Source: Pipra filicauda (Eukaryota; Chordata; Aves; Passeriformes; Pipridae). Taken from it: a stretch of DNA of 64,000 nt. Location of the stretch: contig NW_024105087.1 in assembly GCF_003945595.2 (NCBI RefSeq), forward strand, positions 3,601,001 to 3,665,000. Direction: 5' to 3'. Positions 1-13,700 of this stretch are shown here, in pieces (positions within the stretch are counted from its first letter, which is position 1; the number at the start of each line of letters is the position of its first letter). The translations under genes and the position numbers were made by a program. Below the pieces are notes generated by a model. It did no database searches, was not told the origin of the DNA, and saw only the letters and a program-made list of their open reading frames with translations.

Positions 1-2751
1 ATTTAACCTACTTAGAATAAATTTGCTTCTTTGAATTTCCTTTTGCATATCCTTTAGTTCTCTCTGAGTTTTGCGGACCACAGGTTGATAACAACTGCAG
101 AAAAGATACCATCTTGGAATTTACCTATTTCTAGATTCTTCCTGCAAAGTAAGAGCAAATCTGCATGGAGACTGACCAGATTATGAAACCAATGTTCTTG
201 CTGTAGTAATATTTTTTCTGTAGAGCTGAGTAATTGTACAATGCATAGCTGACTTTGGGGCTTAAGTTTTTTGGCAGATGTTCATCTGTTAAGAAAAGCA
301 AAGAGAAGGCTCCAAATATTCCTTATGATCTCCCCCCATGGCGCATCTCCTCAACTCAGACTTGCAAGGGTTGTCATCATCTGTGAAAGTGGGTAAGTGG
401 GTCACAAACAGAAACAAAATCCTAGACTGTGACGCTTACATGCCAAGAAGTAGTTTTGTATTTTTTGTTTCTTCAGGGCCTGGTAAGGATCACTGTGCTT
501 TTCCATCTTTGTGGTTCCTAGGTGCTAGTGTCCTGAAATAATGACTGAATCTGTTTCTCTCTGTCTGATAGCAATCAAACGTCACATTGTGAAAAAGATC
601 TTCAGCTACAATAAATCAACATAGGTCTGTCAAGAAAATTTCATTTACAGAGAGTGAGAATTTGGTTCTGTATTTTGTATGTGAGAAGTAAATGCCCTCG
701 TTAAAGACAAAAAAATTTAAAAATAAAATAAATAAAAAAGGAAAATCAACCCTGTATCTTTTGCTATCCAGCAATTATGCAAATATTTCTAATAAAATAA
801 TAGAAGATTGCTGCAGAGCATTTGGTAAAGAGAAGAATTAGATAATAATTTGACTCTAAAGCTAAATTACATAGAGACATGCCACACATTAATTAGTTTA
901 CATCACCCACTTTCCCCTGATTGGAGCACGTAGGTCTAATTGTGAAAGTACTAACATACAGTCCCATCAGTCCTCTTAAGCGACAAAGAAAGAGAGATCT
1001 GGTTAGGCCATTTTTTTCATCTTCATACTACTGTCTGATCACTTTATAATTTTTAAAATAAAACCTTCTAAGTGAAACAATACCACACTGCTAGAATCAA
1101 AGTTTCCAAAACTATATGATCCTGATTCCCATCTGTCTCAGCCCTTCTGTAGTCATTTTGGCCCTGAAAAATTTTATAATCATTATACCTTCTTTGTATA
1201 AGCATTAGTGTCCTCTCCAAAATCAGATGGTAAAATTAGGTCCCATGGTCCCATTTGTTTCTATTATATATTGAAAAGGGGTGTGTGTGTGTGCATGAGT
1301 GTGTGGTGTATGCCTATAATTTTTGAATACTAAAATCAACATTGTAAATTGTGGAGAGGGGGGAAATTCTGCCCCTTTTTCTCCTGTCCTTGTCACTCCA
1401 ACTCTTTTCTGAGCTCTTTTGTTTCCTTTCTTTCCGCCACTTTTATTTTTATTCTCTATGCTTATTTTTCTCTTCCTATTTCTTTCTCCATAGCTATCCT
1501 GCTCTTACCACTTAGCATTGTAGTTGTTTAGAGTAATTTTGAAACTGGACCATATGCTCACTATTATATCTCAAATTGATTTCATTTAAGACCCAGCTTG
1601 GTCACCACTGAATCTGAACACTCCCTTGCCTTACCAGGGCTGAGGAATACAGCACAACTCTGCATGACTAAAGGTATTGTAATCTGTACCTTTGTGCTTA
1701 AACAATTATTTTAAATTTTTTTCATATAAATTCAGATTAATTGTAATTTGTGTGAGAAATTTTATGGACTGAAAATGAATAAAACACAAAGAATGTTATA
1801 GAGGGCTAATTATTCACAACCCTTCCCCTTGTTTCATACATCAGCATACACCTTTGGTAATTAAATATATGAAATTCCTTTGAAATAGCACAGGCCAAGG
1901 AGTATATCCCTGAACTACCTGTCCAGGAGCACATCCTGGTAAGTGAGGTAACCTGGGACTTCTGCAATCCAGAGAGGTTTTTTTTGTATGTGCTACTGAC
2001 TGGGCTGCTACTATTTAGCTCTCAAACCCTTTTTCAAAGTCCATATTCTTTTATTTTACTCACCCCGAAAAGTACCTTGGCTTTACATAAGCTTGAAGGC
2101 AATTCATTGCCTGTGGGGAAGTCTTGAGGCAGACACACAGAGGCTGGGACAGAACTGGCCAGTCTGTGCCTTGGGCTACCTGTGGCTCTATAACTATTTA
2201 AGCACAACCCCTATGCTGGCTCTCATGGGGGCTGTGGCATAATCTCTGCTCTCAGAAGCAGTGACTCAGCAAGTCCAAGGCCGATATTAGTGGATTTCCC
2301 TGGCCTCTCCCTGTTGGTCTAGCTGAGTCTCATTCCTCAGGTGAACTCTGCAAGGCCATGTCATCACCAACTGCCCTGAACCATTCCCATGGCCTCATTG
2401 CTGCAGGGCAGGATAGGTGTCTTGAGGCTTTCAACACAGGGAGGTTTCTGATGAGGTGTTAGGAGGACTGGGGAGATCAGAGATTATGGGAAAAGACTGT
2501 GAAATAGTCTGATAGGTTATGTTTTTAAATTATTTCTTTTCCTCATCCACAGTAAATTTTTTCCAAGCCATATGATCCTCAAATTACCAATACAAATGGG
2601 AATAGAATTAATAGCAGTGCCCTATCTTTATAGGGAGCATCACATTTTTTGTGCCAGGAAGGCATACCTTTTATTCTATTAAACTGAGCAAAAGTCTTCT
2701 CCTGGGCCTCGTCTTCTCTGCATGGTGCCATCTTTTCAGGAATACATCATC

Positions 2752-2835
2752 ATCAGAGTGCTTTGTCCCAGTGATGTATTACACTAATACATCTGTTGCT
2801 TTAATGATATATTAGTGTAATACCTTATCAGAGTG
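2752..2835. repeat. Hairpin flanked by 9-bp direct repeats (MITE-like)
   Basis: Arms 2777-2793 and 2806-2822 are reverse complements with one mismatch in 17, around a 12-nt loop. Pairing continues weakly outward to 2771 and 2828. The same nonamer ATCAGAGTG lies on both sides, at 2752-2760 and 2827-2835. A palindrome between direct repeats is the layout of a small non-autonomous DNA transposon with its target duplication. The element is very short, however, and no known family was recognised. Confidence 0.4.
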
Positions 2836-4539
2836 ATGCATACCAATGATCTATTACTCAAAAGGTGGTGCCATTCAAGAATGAAAGAATTCACGGACAT
2901 AGCCAGTATAATTATAGAGATAACAGCCAACATACATTACACTGGGAGCTGCTTTCATGGAACCAAGAACACCAGTATTATTCTAACCTGTTTGGTGCCA
3001 TTTTCTAGTGCCATTGCACTAGATTTGTAATGCTGAGGTTGTTACATCTCTTTTAAACCCTTTAAATATACTAAGAGCAACTACCATTAACCTTGGGTCA
3101 CTGTGAAGCAGACTGTATCCAGTTACATTATTTTTACTATATAGTAGTACAGTACTCACTTACCCGTAACCATATGAAACCAAGTAACATTAACCTCCAA
3201 ATAGTCTGAAGAACATATCATATCTCATTATAATAATCTGGGCTTCATTCTTTGCTTGACTTTAATTATTGTCCATTCTCAAACATATTCGATTACATGA
3301 CAGTTGAACTCCAGCCTGTCATTAACTGTAGGCCCCTTTAATCTCAACCTTCATTTTCTTTACCATTACATTTTTTTCATTACTTTAGCCACTGAAAAAC
3401 AGATGAAGTCAGTCTGATTTACATTGTTTCGTGTAGCATGTTAATTAAACATTTCAAAACATCAGCCAGAGATTGTGGCAAAAAACCCCAACTTCTGTTT
3501 TTTAAATCTTTACTGTAAAAAAGGGGAAAAAAATGTAAACCAATAATTTTAAAAACTCAAAACTCGAATCTTTTTCCCCTCTGTCTGAACTTCCTCATTA
3601 ATTGGGTCCAAGCTTCCTCACTAATTGGGTTTCCAAATCAGAACCACATTTTGACTTCTGGTAATTTGACTGAGGTATAAAGTATTGATTAGCTTATTTC
3701 TGTTTCCTCTAAATATGCCTTACACCAAAGTGTGAAGAATGTTGCATAGCAGAAAATTAAGGCCTCCAGCTTGTTTCAGATCATCAGAGCAGGGAAAGGT
3801 GTGTAGGTTCCTTTGGAATTTTTGCCAAATAATCCAGCGCAAAACAATCAGTAACACAAATGAGGGAGAAAGGGACAGGAAAATATTTTTACTATGTAAA
3901 TACTGGGATTTTTTTTTCTCTTCACTTTCTCTTCTGTTATCTTCAGCTTCATTACTGGTGACAAGTATCATTTTAATTTGCAGAGAGGGTTGCTAAAGCA
4001 ACTTTCAGGAATGTATTTAATCAGGTGGCAAACTGAATTCAGAGAAGCTGTAGTGGAGATACAGTATGACGGACGCAGAACATCCTACTCTTTACATTCC
4101 TACTTGTCCAAGATCACTCAGCTGACATGTGACCTTCCAGTTTAGAAACTGCTGACCCAGATCCTTCTCCTGCCCCATGGGAGGATGATGGAGCAGAAGC
4201 TGTCTTTGTAAGGGTCTGATGCAAGAAGTAAACTGCATTCATTGGGAGCAAGACTGAGTAGTAGAGCTTGTGTAGGTGTTATGGGAGGGCTAAAGCAGGA
4301 GGTGGCGTAACAGGTTATAGTAGAGGGTGAGATCTGTGGCTGTGCAAACCAGGCAGCAAGAGACAGATCAGTGCAGAATGTCTGGGGCACCAAGTGGCAG
4401 TGACACTGATGGGGGTCAGAAGGCTTGTCACAGCCAAACTAAGTTTGTAAAGTGCCAGGGTTTGAGAGGAGTTTGCTATAGCTGAGTGTCCCAGTCATTG
4501 TCCTGTGCAACACTTGGTACTTGTTCTTTTATTTCAGTT

Positions 4540-4553
4540 GGGGGGGGGGGGGG
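4540..4553. repeat. Poly-G tract (14 G)
   Basis: An uninterrupted run of 14 G, followed by GT-rich sequence (GTGTTTGTTTGG). It is a length-unstable homopolymer with no other function visible. Confidence 0.85.
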
Positions 4554-6023
4554 TGTTTGTTTGGTTTTGATTTGTTTTTTTTTCTTTTATAAGATAATCT
4601 CATCTGTAATCTAGAAACTCATGGGTGGAGTCATGCTACCTGATCTCTGTCAGAGGTGGAAGCAGCCTGCTAGTATGGCAGTGGAGGAAGTATGGCTGCA
4701 GTGAAAAGTTTCTTCAGCAAAAGTCTGTGACAGATTTATTCTGATCAAGAAACCTGCAAGTTACCTAATCGCATCTTGCTGGTGATGGAGGGGGAAAGGC
4801 TGAGAAATGGCCTGAGAAACCATAAACCTCAGCAGTGCTGACCTCCAGGGCCAGGCTAAAAATCGGTATTTTACATGAAAGTAAAAATTGCTCAAGTCAC
4901 TGTACTAGGATATTTGCAAACTTTCCTACACTTCTTCTCTGAGGAAACTGGTTGTTTCAATGGTGTTTACTAGGATTCATCAGTCCTGAAAATCTTTGCT
5001 TTCCATAGTGCTGGCCTCCTGGTTGTGGTGGGTCTAGTACGCTCCTTGTAGAAGTCTGGCCTATGACAGAAGCCTTCCAGAGTGTTATTAGGAAACACAG
5101 TAACAGCTAATTCTGATAAATTGTCGGTGAGCAAATAGACCTTTGTGTTACTTGCCTTGTGTGCTGAGCAATTGGAAGGGACAGATTTGGAATGGGAAGA
5201 GAGACTGGCGGGTGGGCTTCTGATACTGTTGCTCTTCTTGTGTACATGCTTGCAGAGCTTATGCAATAACATACACATTAACAGCTCATGACGTGTAATA
5301 TATTTAGGATCAACAGTCAGTAAGGCAGGAGGTGTGTTAGTCTTTTCTTAAGAGATGAGGATCTGCGTGGAGAAAGAGAATAGAGTGAAATGTTTAATAG
5401 TGTTCAATGGCCTAGGGGACTGCAGGCAAAGTGTGTGGTCTGAGCTGGCGTGGCTTTAATGGCCATTCAGTCGTAGGCAGCTTTAGAGGTGCAGTTTGTG
5501 GGGTCTTTGGGACCCATCTGAATGATGAGTGACTTTGGGTTTTTGTTTTCCTGAGTTAATTTTAGCAACATCTGTTGTCCAATCTTGTTCACTGTGTGCT
5601 GCACAAATGCTTTTGCTAGTGTGGTGCAGAAAAGGAGGAATGATAGACAAGGTGGGTGGCAATTGCTTACATTTGCTCACTCTGTACTGCCACTGAATGT
5701 CAAACCACACCATGTTACTAGGCTGTGTCAGATTGTGTATGATGGCTTAGGACACAGCACTCCTGGTAGTTAAATGCCATCCATTTTAGCTAAATGGCAT
5801 TCCTTCTAGTTAAAGGAATTATAATTGATTTTTAAAAGTTGTAGTTTGCCTTTAGGCTGGGTTTAGGAACATACACATTTGATGTTTTGAGTTGAACCAG
5901 TCTTTCAGTTCCCTCTGTAGTCCATGGGGAGAGCAAGGCTTGTCCAGAGAAATTCATCCAACCTTCCACAGGATGGGGAACAGTTGCCAACTGGTACTTC
6001 TTAATTCTCTCTTTTGACAACAG

Positions 6024-6045
6024 GTAACCTAGAAATCTAGGTTAC
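6024..6045. repeat. Perfect 22-bp inverted repeat
   Basis: GTAACCTAGA at 6024-6033, then AA, then TCTAGGTTAC at 6036-6045. The 10-nt arms match perfectly. This could be a paired binding site or chance; no transcription factor consensus with this spacing was recognised. Confidence 0.6.
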
Positions 6046-7538
6046 ATTAAATGACTGTCTCTCTATCATATTGAAGATTAGCAGAATTTGTATTTGTTAT
6101 CTACTGCTTAAAACTCCCCAAGCCTGGTATCTTCCATTAATTTCAAAAAGCTTTGAAACAAAACCTGACAATGTCTGAAACTCTCTCAACAGCAAAGTGG
6201 CTAGATTAACTGGAATTGGTTTGAGAGGGGAGAAATGTGTGGTGACACTCAACCTCTGACCTGTGTTCCTTGGGTACAGGCTGCAGTCTACACAGCACAG
6301 TCCCCAGCAAAAGCTTAGTGTATCAACCTAACCTTTTGTGTTCTTAAGCTAAAAAACTAACTAACCAAAAAGCCTTTATACAATAAGATTTCAAATCTGA
6401 ACTGGAAATTGGTAATGCAGAAAGTGAAATCAACAGAAGAAAAGAAGGAGGAGGGGGTGCCAGGGCATCAGAAATGGGCCAGCAGCCACTTAATCAGGAT
6501 CAGGAACAGCTAGCTGAGTTGGCCTGACTATGTCTTAACACCTAGACTGCAAAATGTAGTGGCTAAGGTGAAGGTATATGATTAATTCTGCTGACTCTGT
6601 TATGGGAAAATTGATTTCTGGTAAAGGGATAGAAAGAGCAGTTGGGGGCGGTAAAATGGCTCAAACCTTGGAACAATTTTCTTTCATGCACGAGAGCTAG
6701 AATCATTAGCCTCCATGAGCAAGACCCCAGCTATGAGCAGATCAGTGAGGATTTTGTCATTGATTGAATTGGGACCAGGATTTCACTGTAATTACTAATT
6801 ATGGCAAATGTGCAACAGTTGGGTTTCTGCTTAGAGCTGAACTGTTTACTTCTGGATAGGGTTTTCTTAGCTTTTCAGCATTGGAAGCAGGGCTCATAAA
6901 TCCCTTTGCTAATTGCTTTTGAAGGGTGTAACTTAAAAAGTAGAATTTGGCTGATGAGGACGATGCATGGAAGGGCTATTCAAGCAAATGAATGGTGAGT
7001 TATTTCCCCTTCAGGCTCTCAGGCTGACCTAAGTGTACTAAATAACTGCATAACGTATTTGTGGATATGTAGTCAGGTACAGTAGAAAAAGCTTATTAAA
7101 AAAAAGAAAAAAAAAGAACTTGTAGCAGAAAAGGGTCTTTCTATAAATGCTGGCATTATGTCAGTTATAAATACAAGCCTTCTCTTCTCATGTTGACATG
7201 ACAGCCATTTCTGGTTATAGATACTTCTCGGGGAGAATTTTTTTTTTCAGAATAGATCTCTTCTGTCCCCAGTCTAGCTGGTCTCCAGAGACCTGTGATA
7301 GTCAGTGAAAGATACATAAGCCTAGAAAACAAGTTCACAGAGCTGGCTGCTTCATTAAGACAATTGGAAAGAAACTTAAAAATTGAGGTTATGCCTATTA
7401 AGTAGTCTGAGAAGCAGCTGTTTTTCACTTGGAAAAAAAATACCATTTGAGAAAAGGGTGCAGAGGACTTTTGATTTATCAGGAGTCAGTTTTCTATAAT
7501 AGTGTTCACTTAGCTGACCAGCAGAATACCCCAAACCA

Positions 7539-7561
7539 AGTTATATAGGTACTATATAACT
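7539..7561. repeat. Short AT-rich palindrome
   Basis: Arms GTTATATAG (7540-7548) and CTATATAAC (7552-7560) pair perfectly around GTA, with one more A-T pair outside. The low complexity makes chance formation plausible. Confidence 0.5.
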
Positions 7562-8463
7562 ATATATGGGCCCATCCTCTAAAGCAGAACACGAACATAC
7601 TTGTAGGATTTCAATATCAGGATCTGATCCACCTTTTTCCCTAGCCCCTCCCAAAGCAGGGAGGTCATAGGGGAAAGAAAAAAAATAAAAATTGTTGGGA
7701 TGTTCCACCAAAGGGAGGAAACATAATACTTTGATCAGCTGCACCTGTAAGTCTTGATCAGTGGATAAGCAGCCTGGCTGCCACCTGAGTCCATCTTGGA
7801 ATGCCCCAGAATGTCTTCTTACCTGCCTGGTTTCCTTCAGAAGGAAACTCTTATGCATAGAGAGGCAGAGAGCCTGGTCACTGGGAGAACTTCCCTGAAC
7901 TGAAGAAGCAGACTAAAACAGACTGACAGGAAGGTAGCTGAAGACTAATTGCAAAATCCCATTATTTTAGCTCCTTAACATTCGTCCTATACCTTTACAG
8001 GATGTTTCCATCAAACAAAAATATTTTCTACAAAATAAACCGAATTGAGCTGAAAGTGGTGGTGAGCAAGATGCAAGGAGTTGCCCCACACTTCTGCTGG
8101 CCAAAACTGTGTTCAGGGGTTAGAGTTCAACAGTTGGTTTGTTTTGGTTGTTTGTTTTTTTTAAAAAAAACCCCAAACCTACCCAGCCTCCTCTCCCCTA
8201 AACTTTACCTACATCTAAGACTGTAAATAGGGGAAAAAAGTCTCAGGTGTTGTTTAGCTCTGAAAGCACTTAAACTCATTAAACTCATTGTTTAAAGTTC
8301 TCCAGATTCAAACTGAGACTGACCCATAACACACAGTTTGACCAGTAAGTGTAGTTTAGCCTAATCTGAATCAAAAACTTCTCCACCAGCCCCCATTTCT
8401 GAAGGCAGTCATGAGAATTTGGGCTGCTTAGTAAAGGTACTGGTCATTACTGTTTTCTTCCAG

Positions 8464-8561
8464 ATCAAAGGAGCAGAGGAGAAGAGAAGAAGCTAGAAGA
8501 AGGGTTGATGACACACAGTCTTTCATACTGCTGCCACTTCTTAGTGAGCTCCAGGAAACAG
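8464..8561 (+). other. Candidate spliced exon of an unannotated transcript
   Basis: A 98-nt segment is preceded by a pyrimidine-rich acceptor (TGTTTTCTTCCAG, AG at 8462-8463) and followed by a strong donor (AACAG then GTAAGCT, GT at 8562). Its 5' half is rich in GAAGAA and GAGGAG, the usual exonic enhancer type. Two of the three forward frames are open throughout, but neither translation resembles a protein I know. It may be an exon of a non-coding RNA or of an upstream-started ZNF827 transcript, or a decoy exon. Only the splice-site pair supports it. Confidence 0.3.
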
Positions 8562-10469
8562 GTAAGCTAAATTCAATTTCTTTCTTTCTTGAAGGAAAGC
8601 GTGCACATACTACCTGGTATTTGGGTATGTCAGATGGGGAAACTCATTGAGGAAAATGCACAAACAACTAGTAAGAGTAATATCCATTTATACTAGCCCT
8701 AGGCAGCTTCTCAGTGTGTGGGTTGGTCACGCATTCAGTTCTGAGGCATCTACAGTCATGAGCTATGTGGGGACTTCAGTTGCCTAGCACAATTCTGGAT
8801 TCTGCCCTAAAGGTAAGACTACAAAGAGATCAATTTTTTAACCATTTTTTTCTGTATTTATGCACTGTGTGATGCTTTCTCTCACACTCAAATGTGACTG
8901 CATCAACAGTGCTAGTACTATGGCCAACTTAGTAAAATCAAATGAACAAGTAGAAGACATGAAGAAATCATTCTCTGTTTTCAGTGGTAAAAGTAGCAAC
9001 TTTCTAGATGCTTAGTAAATGGTCATCAAAAAGATAATAAAAATGGTAGAACTAAAAAAGGCTAGTAGTAACAACTGGAACCTTGGCTCCTAAATCCAGG
9101 ATGAGTTGGCAGAGCGACTCCTTTATTTCCAGTATGTGTCCTCCGAATCTGAACTCTGAAAACCTACTGTTTTAGGATTGTACTGACTATCAGAGAGTAC
9201 TGAGTTACAATAGCACAACGAGGTAGCTGACTGCATTTTTTTCCCCTTTCTGACACATTTGAAGTGAAAGAAAGGTATTTTAGGCTAACACATTTTACTT
9301 GCCATTACAACAGTCAAAGAAGGGTGCACAAGAGCAGGTAGGGAAGCTCAGCTGATCGGCAGCAACTTATTAAATCACAATAACTTACCACGTGGACTTA
9401 TCTATATCCTAATTTTTGTGTCTAACTTTCTCTGATGCTGCTATAGAGTGTGTGCATTATTACAGCAGTTGTTCTCTCTGCTTTCCTGGTGGGTAATAAC
9501 ACTGAGGAATACCTTGTGAAGAAAGCTCTCAGATAGAAATTGCAGTGCCAGAAAACTTGTTTTGGCAGTTGAATGGTTAACAACATTAGCATTTACACAT
9601 TTGACTGGTTTGAGATTAATGGGTGAAATTCATAACTTCTCCAGGGTCTCATTTGCATCTTCTCTGCTAATTCACATCTTCTGCATTAATAACGAGCAAT
9701 TCCACAGCTAAACCCACATGAAAATGGCCCAAGTGAAAGCTACTGCTCAAGCAGCAGATCTGACACGATATTGGACTCGGGAAGCTTGTGAGGTGAGAAG
9801 GCATCAAGAGACAGACAACAGTTTTGGCTCGCCAACGATCTAGTAGAGTATGTGAGGAGACTTTAAAAAGTGCAGGTGGACATGCTGTTCTACTGTGTCA
9901 TTTTCTTTAAAACATTGCTACTTGTGTTGTAGCTTTAATTAAGCAAAAGGGAAAAGCTGGCTGCTAAACAGAACACCCTTAAGCACACTGAGCCATGCAA
10001 ATCCACTACCAACCAGCTTGGGTTAGTTTTAAGATGGCATTGATGGAATCTTCTGGTTTGTTGGTTTTTGTTGGAGGATTTCCCTCTAATTCTTATGTTA
10101 ATTTACTCAAAAACTGACACAACTATATGGTAGCTAAAGGCCTGCCTGAAATTTTGCTTTAATCATCTAATTTTTAATGATTCAGCATATTTAACTTTGA
10201 GGAGCAGAAATAGTAATGTAACAAACTGCTGTACCTGTTTCCAGGTGACCTGGGTTTTTGGGGACTTTTTAATGGTACTTTTTTTAAACATAAAGGAAAC
10301 CAAGCGTTTCGTTTGGCTGTCATCAAAACCCTGTTAAGAGTCACTCTGCAAGAATCCGAGATAAAGGCAGAAGCAAGAAAAGCTTAAGTTAGGGCCAGAA
10401 TCTCCCAGTAGGCTCCAATATCGCAACAGAGCGGGGTACACACATCCTTAAACTTGCTTCTGAAGGTGC
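8562..10469. other. Non-coding flank, no features seen
   Basis: AT-rich unique-looking sequence without recognisable repeats, RNA genes or coding potential on either strand. Confidence 0.55.
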
Positions 10470-10770
10470 TGCCCCCTGTGTGTGCCAGAGATGATGGACT
10501 TTGACCCCTCCGTCCATCCCCATCCTGTCCCGATCCTCCAGGGCGGCTCTGGGAGGGTGCACGGCCGCCCGGGATGGGGATGTGCCCGGGGGCGGCTGGA
10601 GCGATGCCCCGCGGTGCCCGCAGCTCCCACCGTCGCCGCCTACCCGCCCTCAACGGCAAAGGCAGGAGTCCTCCCGAATTTCCCTCCTGGAAAAGGGACC
10701 CGCAGAGCCAAGGGAGAGCAGCACTGCCCCGGGCACGCTGTCTCCGCTCACCTGGTGCCAGTTTCCTTCT
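10470..10770. promoter_or_regulatory. Isolated GC- and CpG-rich patch
   Basis: About 300 bp of sharply higher GC and CpG content (e.g. GGCCGCCCGGGATGGGG, CACCGTCGCCGCCTACCCGC) inside AT-rich flank, about 11 kb upstream of the ZNF827 start codon. Several overlapping long open frames on both strands here are explained by the scarcity of stop codons in GC-rich DNA. It could be a small orphan CpG island (enhancer or ncRNA promoter) or the remnant of a GC-rich insertion. Confidence 0.45.
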
Positions 10771-13700
10771 GTTCAGGCTCATCACGGGGGTGTGGTGGGT
10801 TTCAGCCCACAGCCGTGTTTTGGGCTGATTGAGCTTGTCCTTGCTTAGAAAGAGGCATAAATCACTGAAATCATGCAGGATTTTTAATTCCTGCACCCAT
10901 AAGTAAGTCACTCTTATCTTCAGTATTCTTAACGTTATCACTAGGAAACAAGTATTGGCCTGTAACCTAACCTTTCTGCACTGGTGACTTTGCTGTCCTC
11001 TCTGTATTGGCACAGCCTTTTCCCTCAGCAGACTTTCTCTCTTTTGTGAGTAGATTTTTGACTACAGGCCTTAGGATGTTCCTGGTCTTAAAGAACTGGT
11101 GAGCAAGGCCTGAAGAGTTGCCTGGCTTTTGGATGTGGGCCATGAAAGAAGCACCTTCCTTCCAAGTGTCTGCTAGCATAGGTGCCTCAGCCTGGGGTCT
11201 GAGCAGGTGCAGTCCCTTAGTACAGACCTCTAGGGGCCCTTGAGGTTTCTTTAATTTATTTTTTTTTCTTTCCTAATGCTGTGGCAAAATCACTTGTTGC
11301 CACTTTGTCTATAAGACAGTTTTAATGTGCCAGTAAAAACCTGAGGCTCAGTTGTACAAGGAGCAGCTGAAATGAGTAGAAAGCCTCACTGGGGATAGTG
11401 CCACTGAGGTAACTGGAGATTTTAACAGGACCTGGAGATGAGCAGTTTGTCAGGGAAGGTCGGTTTGAAAAGCATAGTCAACTCATTTTGAAGGACACTG
11501 GACAGAGAAGTCTTCCTGCTGCAGGAATTTGTTGAAGGTGTGGCAAAGGTGGAGATGGGAAGGAGTTTGGTAAGGATAGTTGATTTTTAATAATGAATCA
11601 AGATATAAGCTTTGAATTAGATAGGATGGTCAATCAGAAGAAGAATATAAAGTTTAGGCGTTCATGTAGGTTAGGAGAATGTTCTGGGACAGGATGAAGA
11701 GGAGGGATGTGCCTCAATTGTAAAGATAAATGGGAGAAACAGGGAGATGCAAAGAACTGGATGAGGCAATAGTTCAGAGGTAATTTGGGGAAGAAAAAGG
11801 GGGCCCCCAAGCTTAAAAGGTTCATAAGTTAGATATTACATGATGGGGTGATAATTTGTCAGCTAAAACATTTGAGCTCTCAAGCCAGAAGTCTTCAGAC
11901 TTCCCTTGTAACCTAAAATGTCTTCATCTTTTCAGCATCTTTTGGAGGAATTTGGGTGGGTTTGGATAGTATTTTAGTTTTGTTTTCCTTTTTTGTTTGT
12001 TTTGTATTTTGGAACCTGGAATATCTAGTTGTAGGTAACTTGCCGGACTTTGTTCTTTTATAATAACTCAGAGGTACTGAGAGCATAAAGCAGGATATTT
12101 GGTAAAAGACCACATGTTGTAAAGATCTCCAGCAATGTCAGCAATGGAGGATGACAGTCTTCATACCTTTATAGTCTCCAGTGAAGAGTGTTTTGAGTTC
12201 TCAACATTTTTAGTAAGTTGGTTAAAAGCTATAGAAGAGAGGGAAGCAGGTGGGGGGTCAGACTTGACCCAGCATCCTTGATTAGCGTACCCAGTTGGGC
12301 AGCAGAAGTAATTATATCTGACATGATATCACAGCTGTGGGGACTGGAGGGTTGTATGAATCATATAAACTTAATAAACCCTGAAAAGGAGAGTTTCTAT
12401 CATATTTTCTGCATTACTCTTCTCCACTGTGCAGACTTTCTTTTTTTACACTAGAAGACGAGAAAGACGTTCCACATTCTTTCTTCCTAATCTCTGCTCC
12501 ATCGTGGTACCTTCTCCAATGCTGTTTTCTCTTGGAAAGCTGCACTGGAGTACCTTCTTGGCCCTCTTCCCAGTTGTTTTGCTATTTAGATGATGATTTA
12601 AAAGCCACCAACTTCAGGGATTTTTTCCCCATGTAAATGAAAAGGTTCATAAGGCAATCAAAATGTTTTGGTTATGGTGGACACTGTTCTTGACACCTTG
12701 GGATAAAGATCATCTAACTTAATGGTTATTGAGACCAGGAAGCCTTACTTGTTTTCTTACTAGTAGCCATTCAATATATTGGAATGAATAAAACCTCCAA
12801 AATGTAATAAGAATTTCCAAGAAAACTGGACAAAAACGTCTTAAATCTTGCACAAGTCTGTGTCCTTGCTGGACCTCTTCTCTAACAGTTGTTCATTTTG
12901 ATTCTTCCCTTTTATCCCCTGCTTGATGACTTCCCCAAGACAATGTGGGAGATCCATACCTTCTCTGACTAGGCAGGGAATATTTACTCTTCAGGCTCCT
13001 ACCAGCTTCCAGTGATCTGGCTTGTGCAAAATCACCACTGTGTAGGAAATATGAAAAAAGTACTCCTCTATTTAATCTTCTCACTTCCCCTTTTCCTTCT
13101 TTAATACAAAAAAATGTGGAAATATTTGTTGGAGGCAGCGAGGAGGGGGATATACAAAGGGAGAGACAGATTCACTCAAATGCTTTCAAGTCTATTCTTC
13201 CATTTTTCAGACCCTCAATTCTTCATTCATACAGTTGCTTTTCGAGGAGGGAAGCATACAGAGGGGCAAACCCCCTGCCCCACAACGCCTTCATTTTGTT
13301 TGTTGTTATGGTTTTGGGGGGGAAAGAGATGTGTGAGAGCATGTTCCACGGGACCGTGACTCCCTCTGCAGGCAAGAGCACGCTACTCTCTGCCGACAGC
13401 CACCATGACCTCTGTGCAGCATCGGGACCCTCTTGAGTGACATTGCTGAAATCAGCTGGTGTTCCTCAGTGTACAGCAGTATCTGTATCCATCTCAAAAG
13501 CCAAATGAGAATAAGAGTAAGAGCAATAAGAAGTCAAATTATATAGGTATCTCATGAATCTTACTTCTGTGACCTGGGAACCTTTAGTGCAAACAGCCAA
13601 CATATATGAGGAGTTGTATGAGTAAGCTTGTGTGCTTAATGGTAAAAGGAGAGAGTTGCACTAAGGAAACATGGCTGCAGGTTAGAAAGAAAAGCAATTA

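Larger units (their letters stand above)
1..8463. other. Non-coding 5' flank, distal part
   Basis: No exon of a recognised protein could be identified here on either strand; open frames are short, AT-rich and without family motifs. Visible structures are a GT-rich stretch near 1279-1310, a 14-G run at 4540-4553, three short inverted repeats (2771-2828, 6024-6045, 7539-7561) listed separately, and an imperfect triple repeat of a TAGTTAAATG-like unit at about 5767-5820. The stretch is probably intergenic DNA upstream of ZNF827. In mammals the neighbour on that side is LSM6, and nothing here matches LSM6. Confidence 0.6.

Noticed and set aside
10384..11013. 209-codon minus-strand open frame
   Set aside because: Its long middle part is the GC-rich patch. 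Competing open frames exist on the other strand and no domain or splice pattern is seen.
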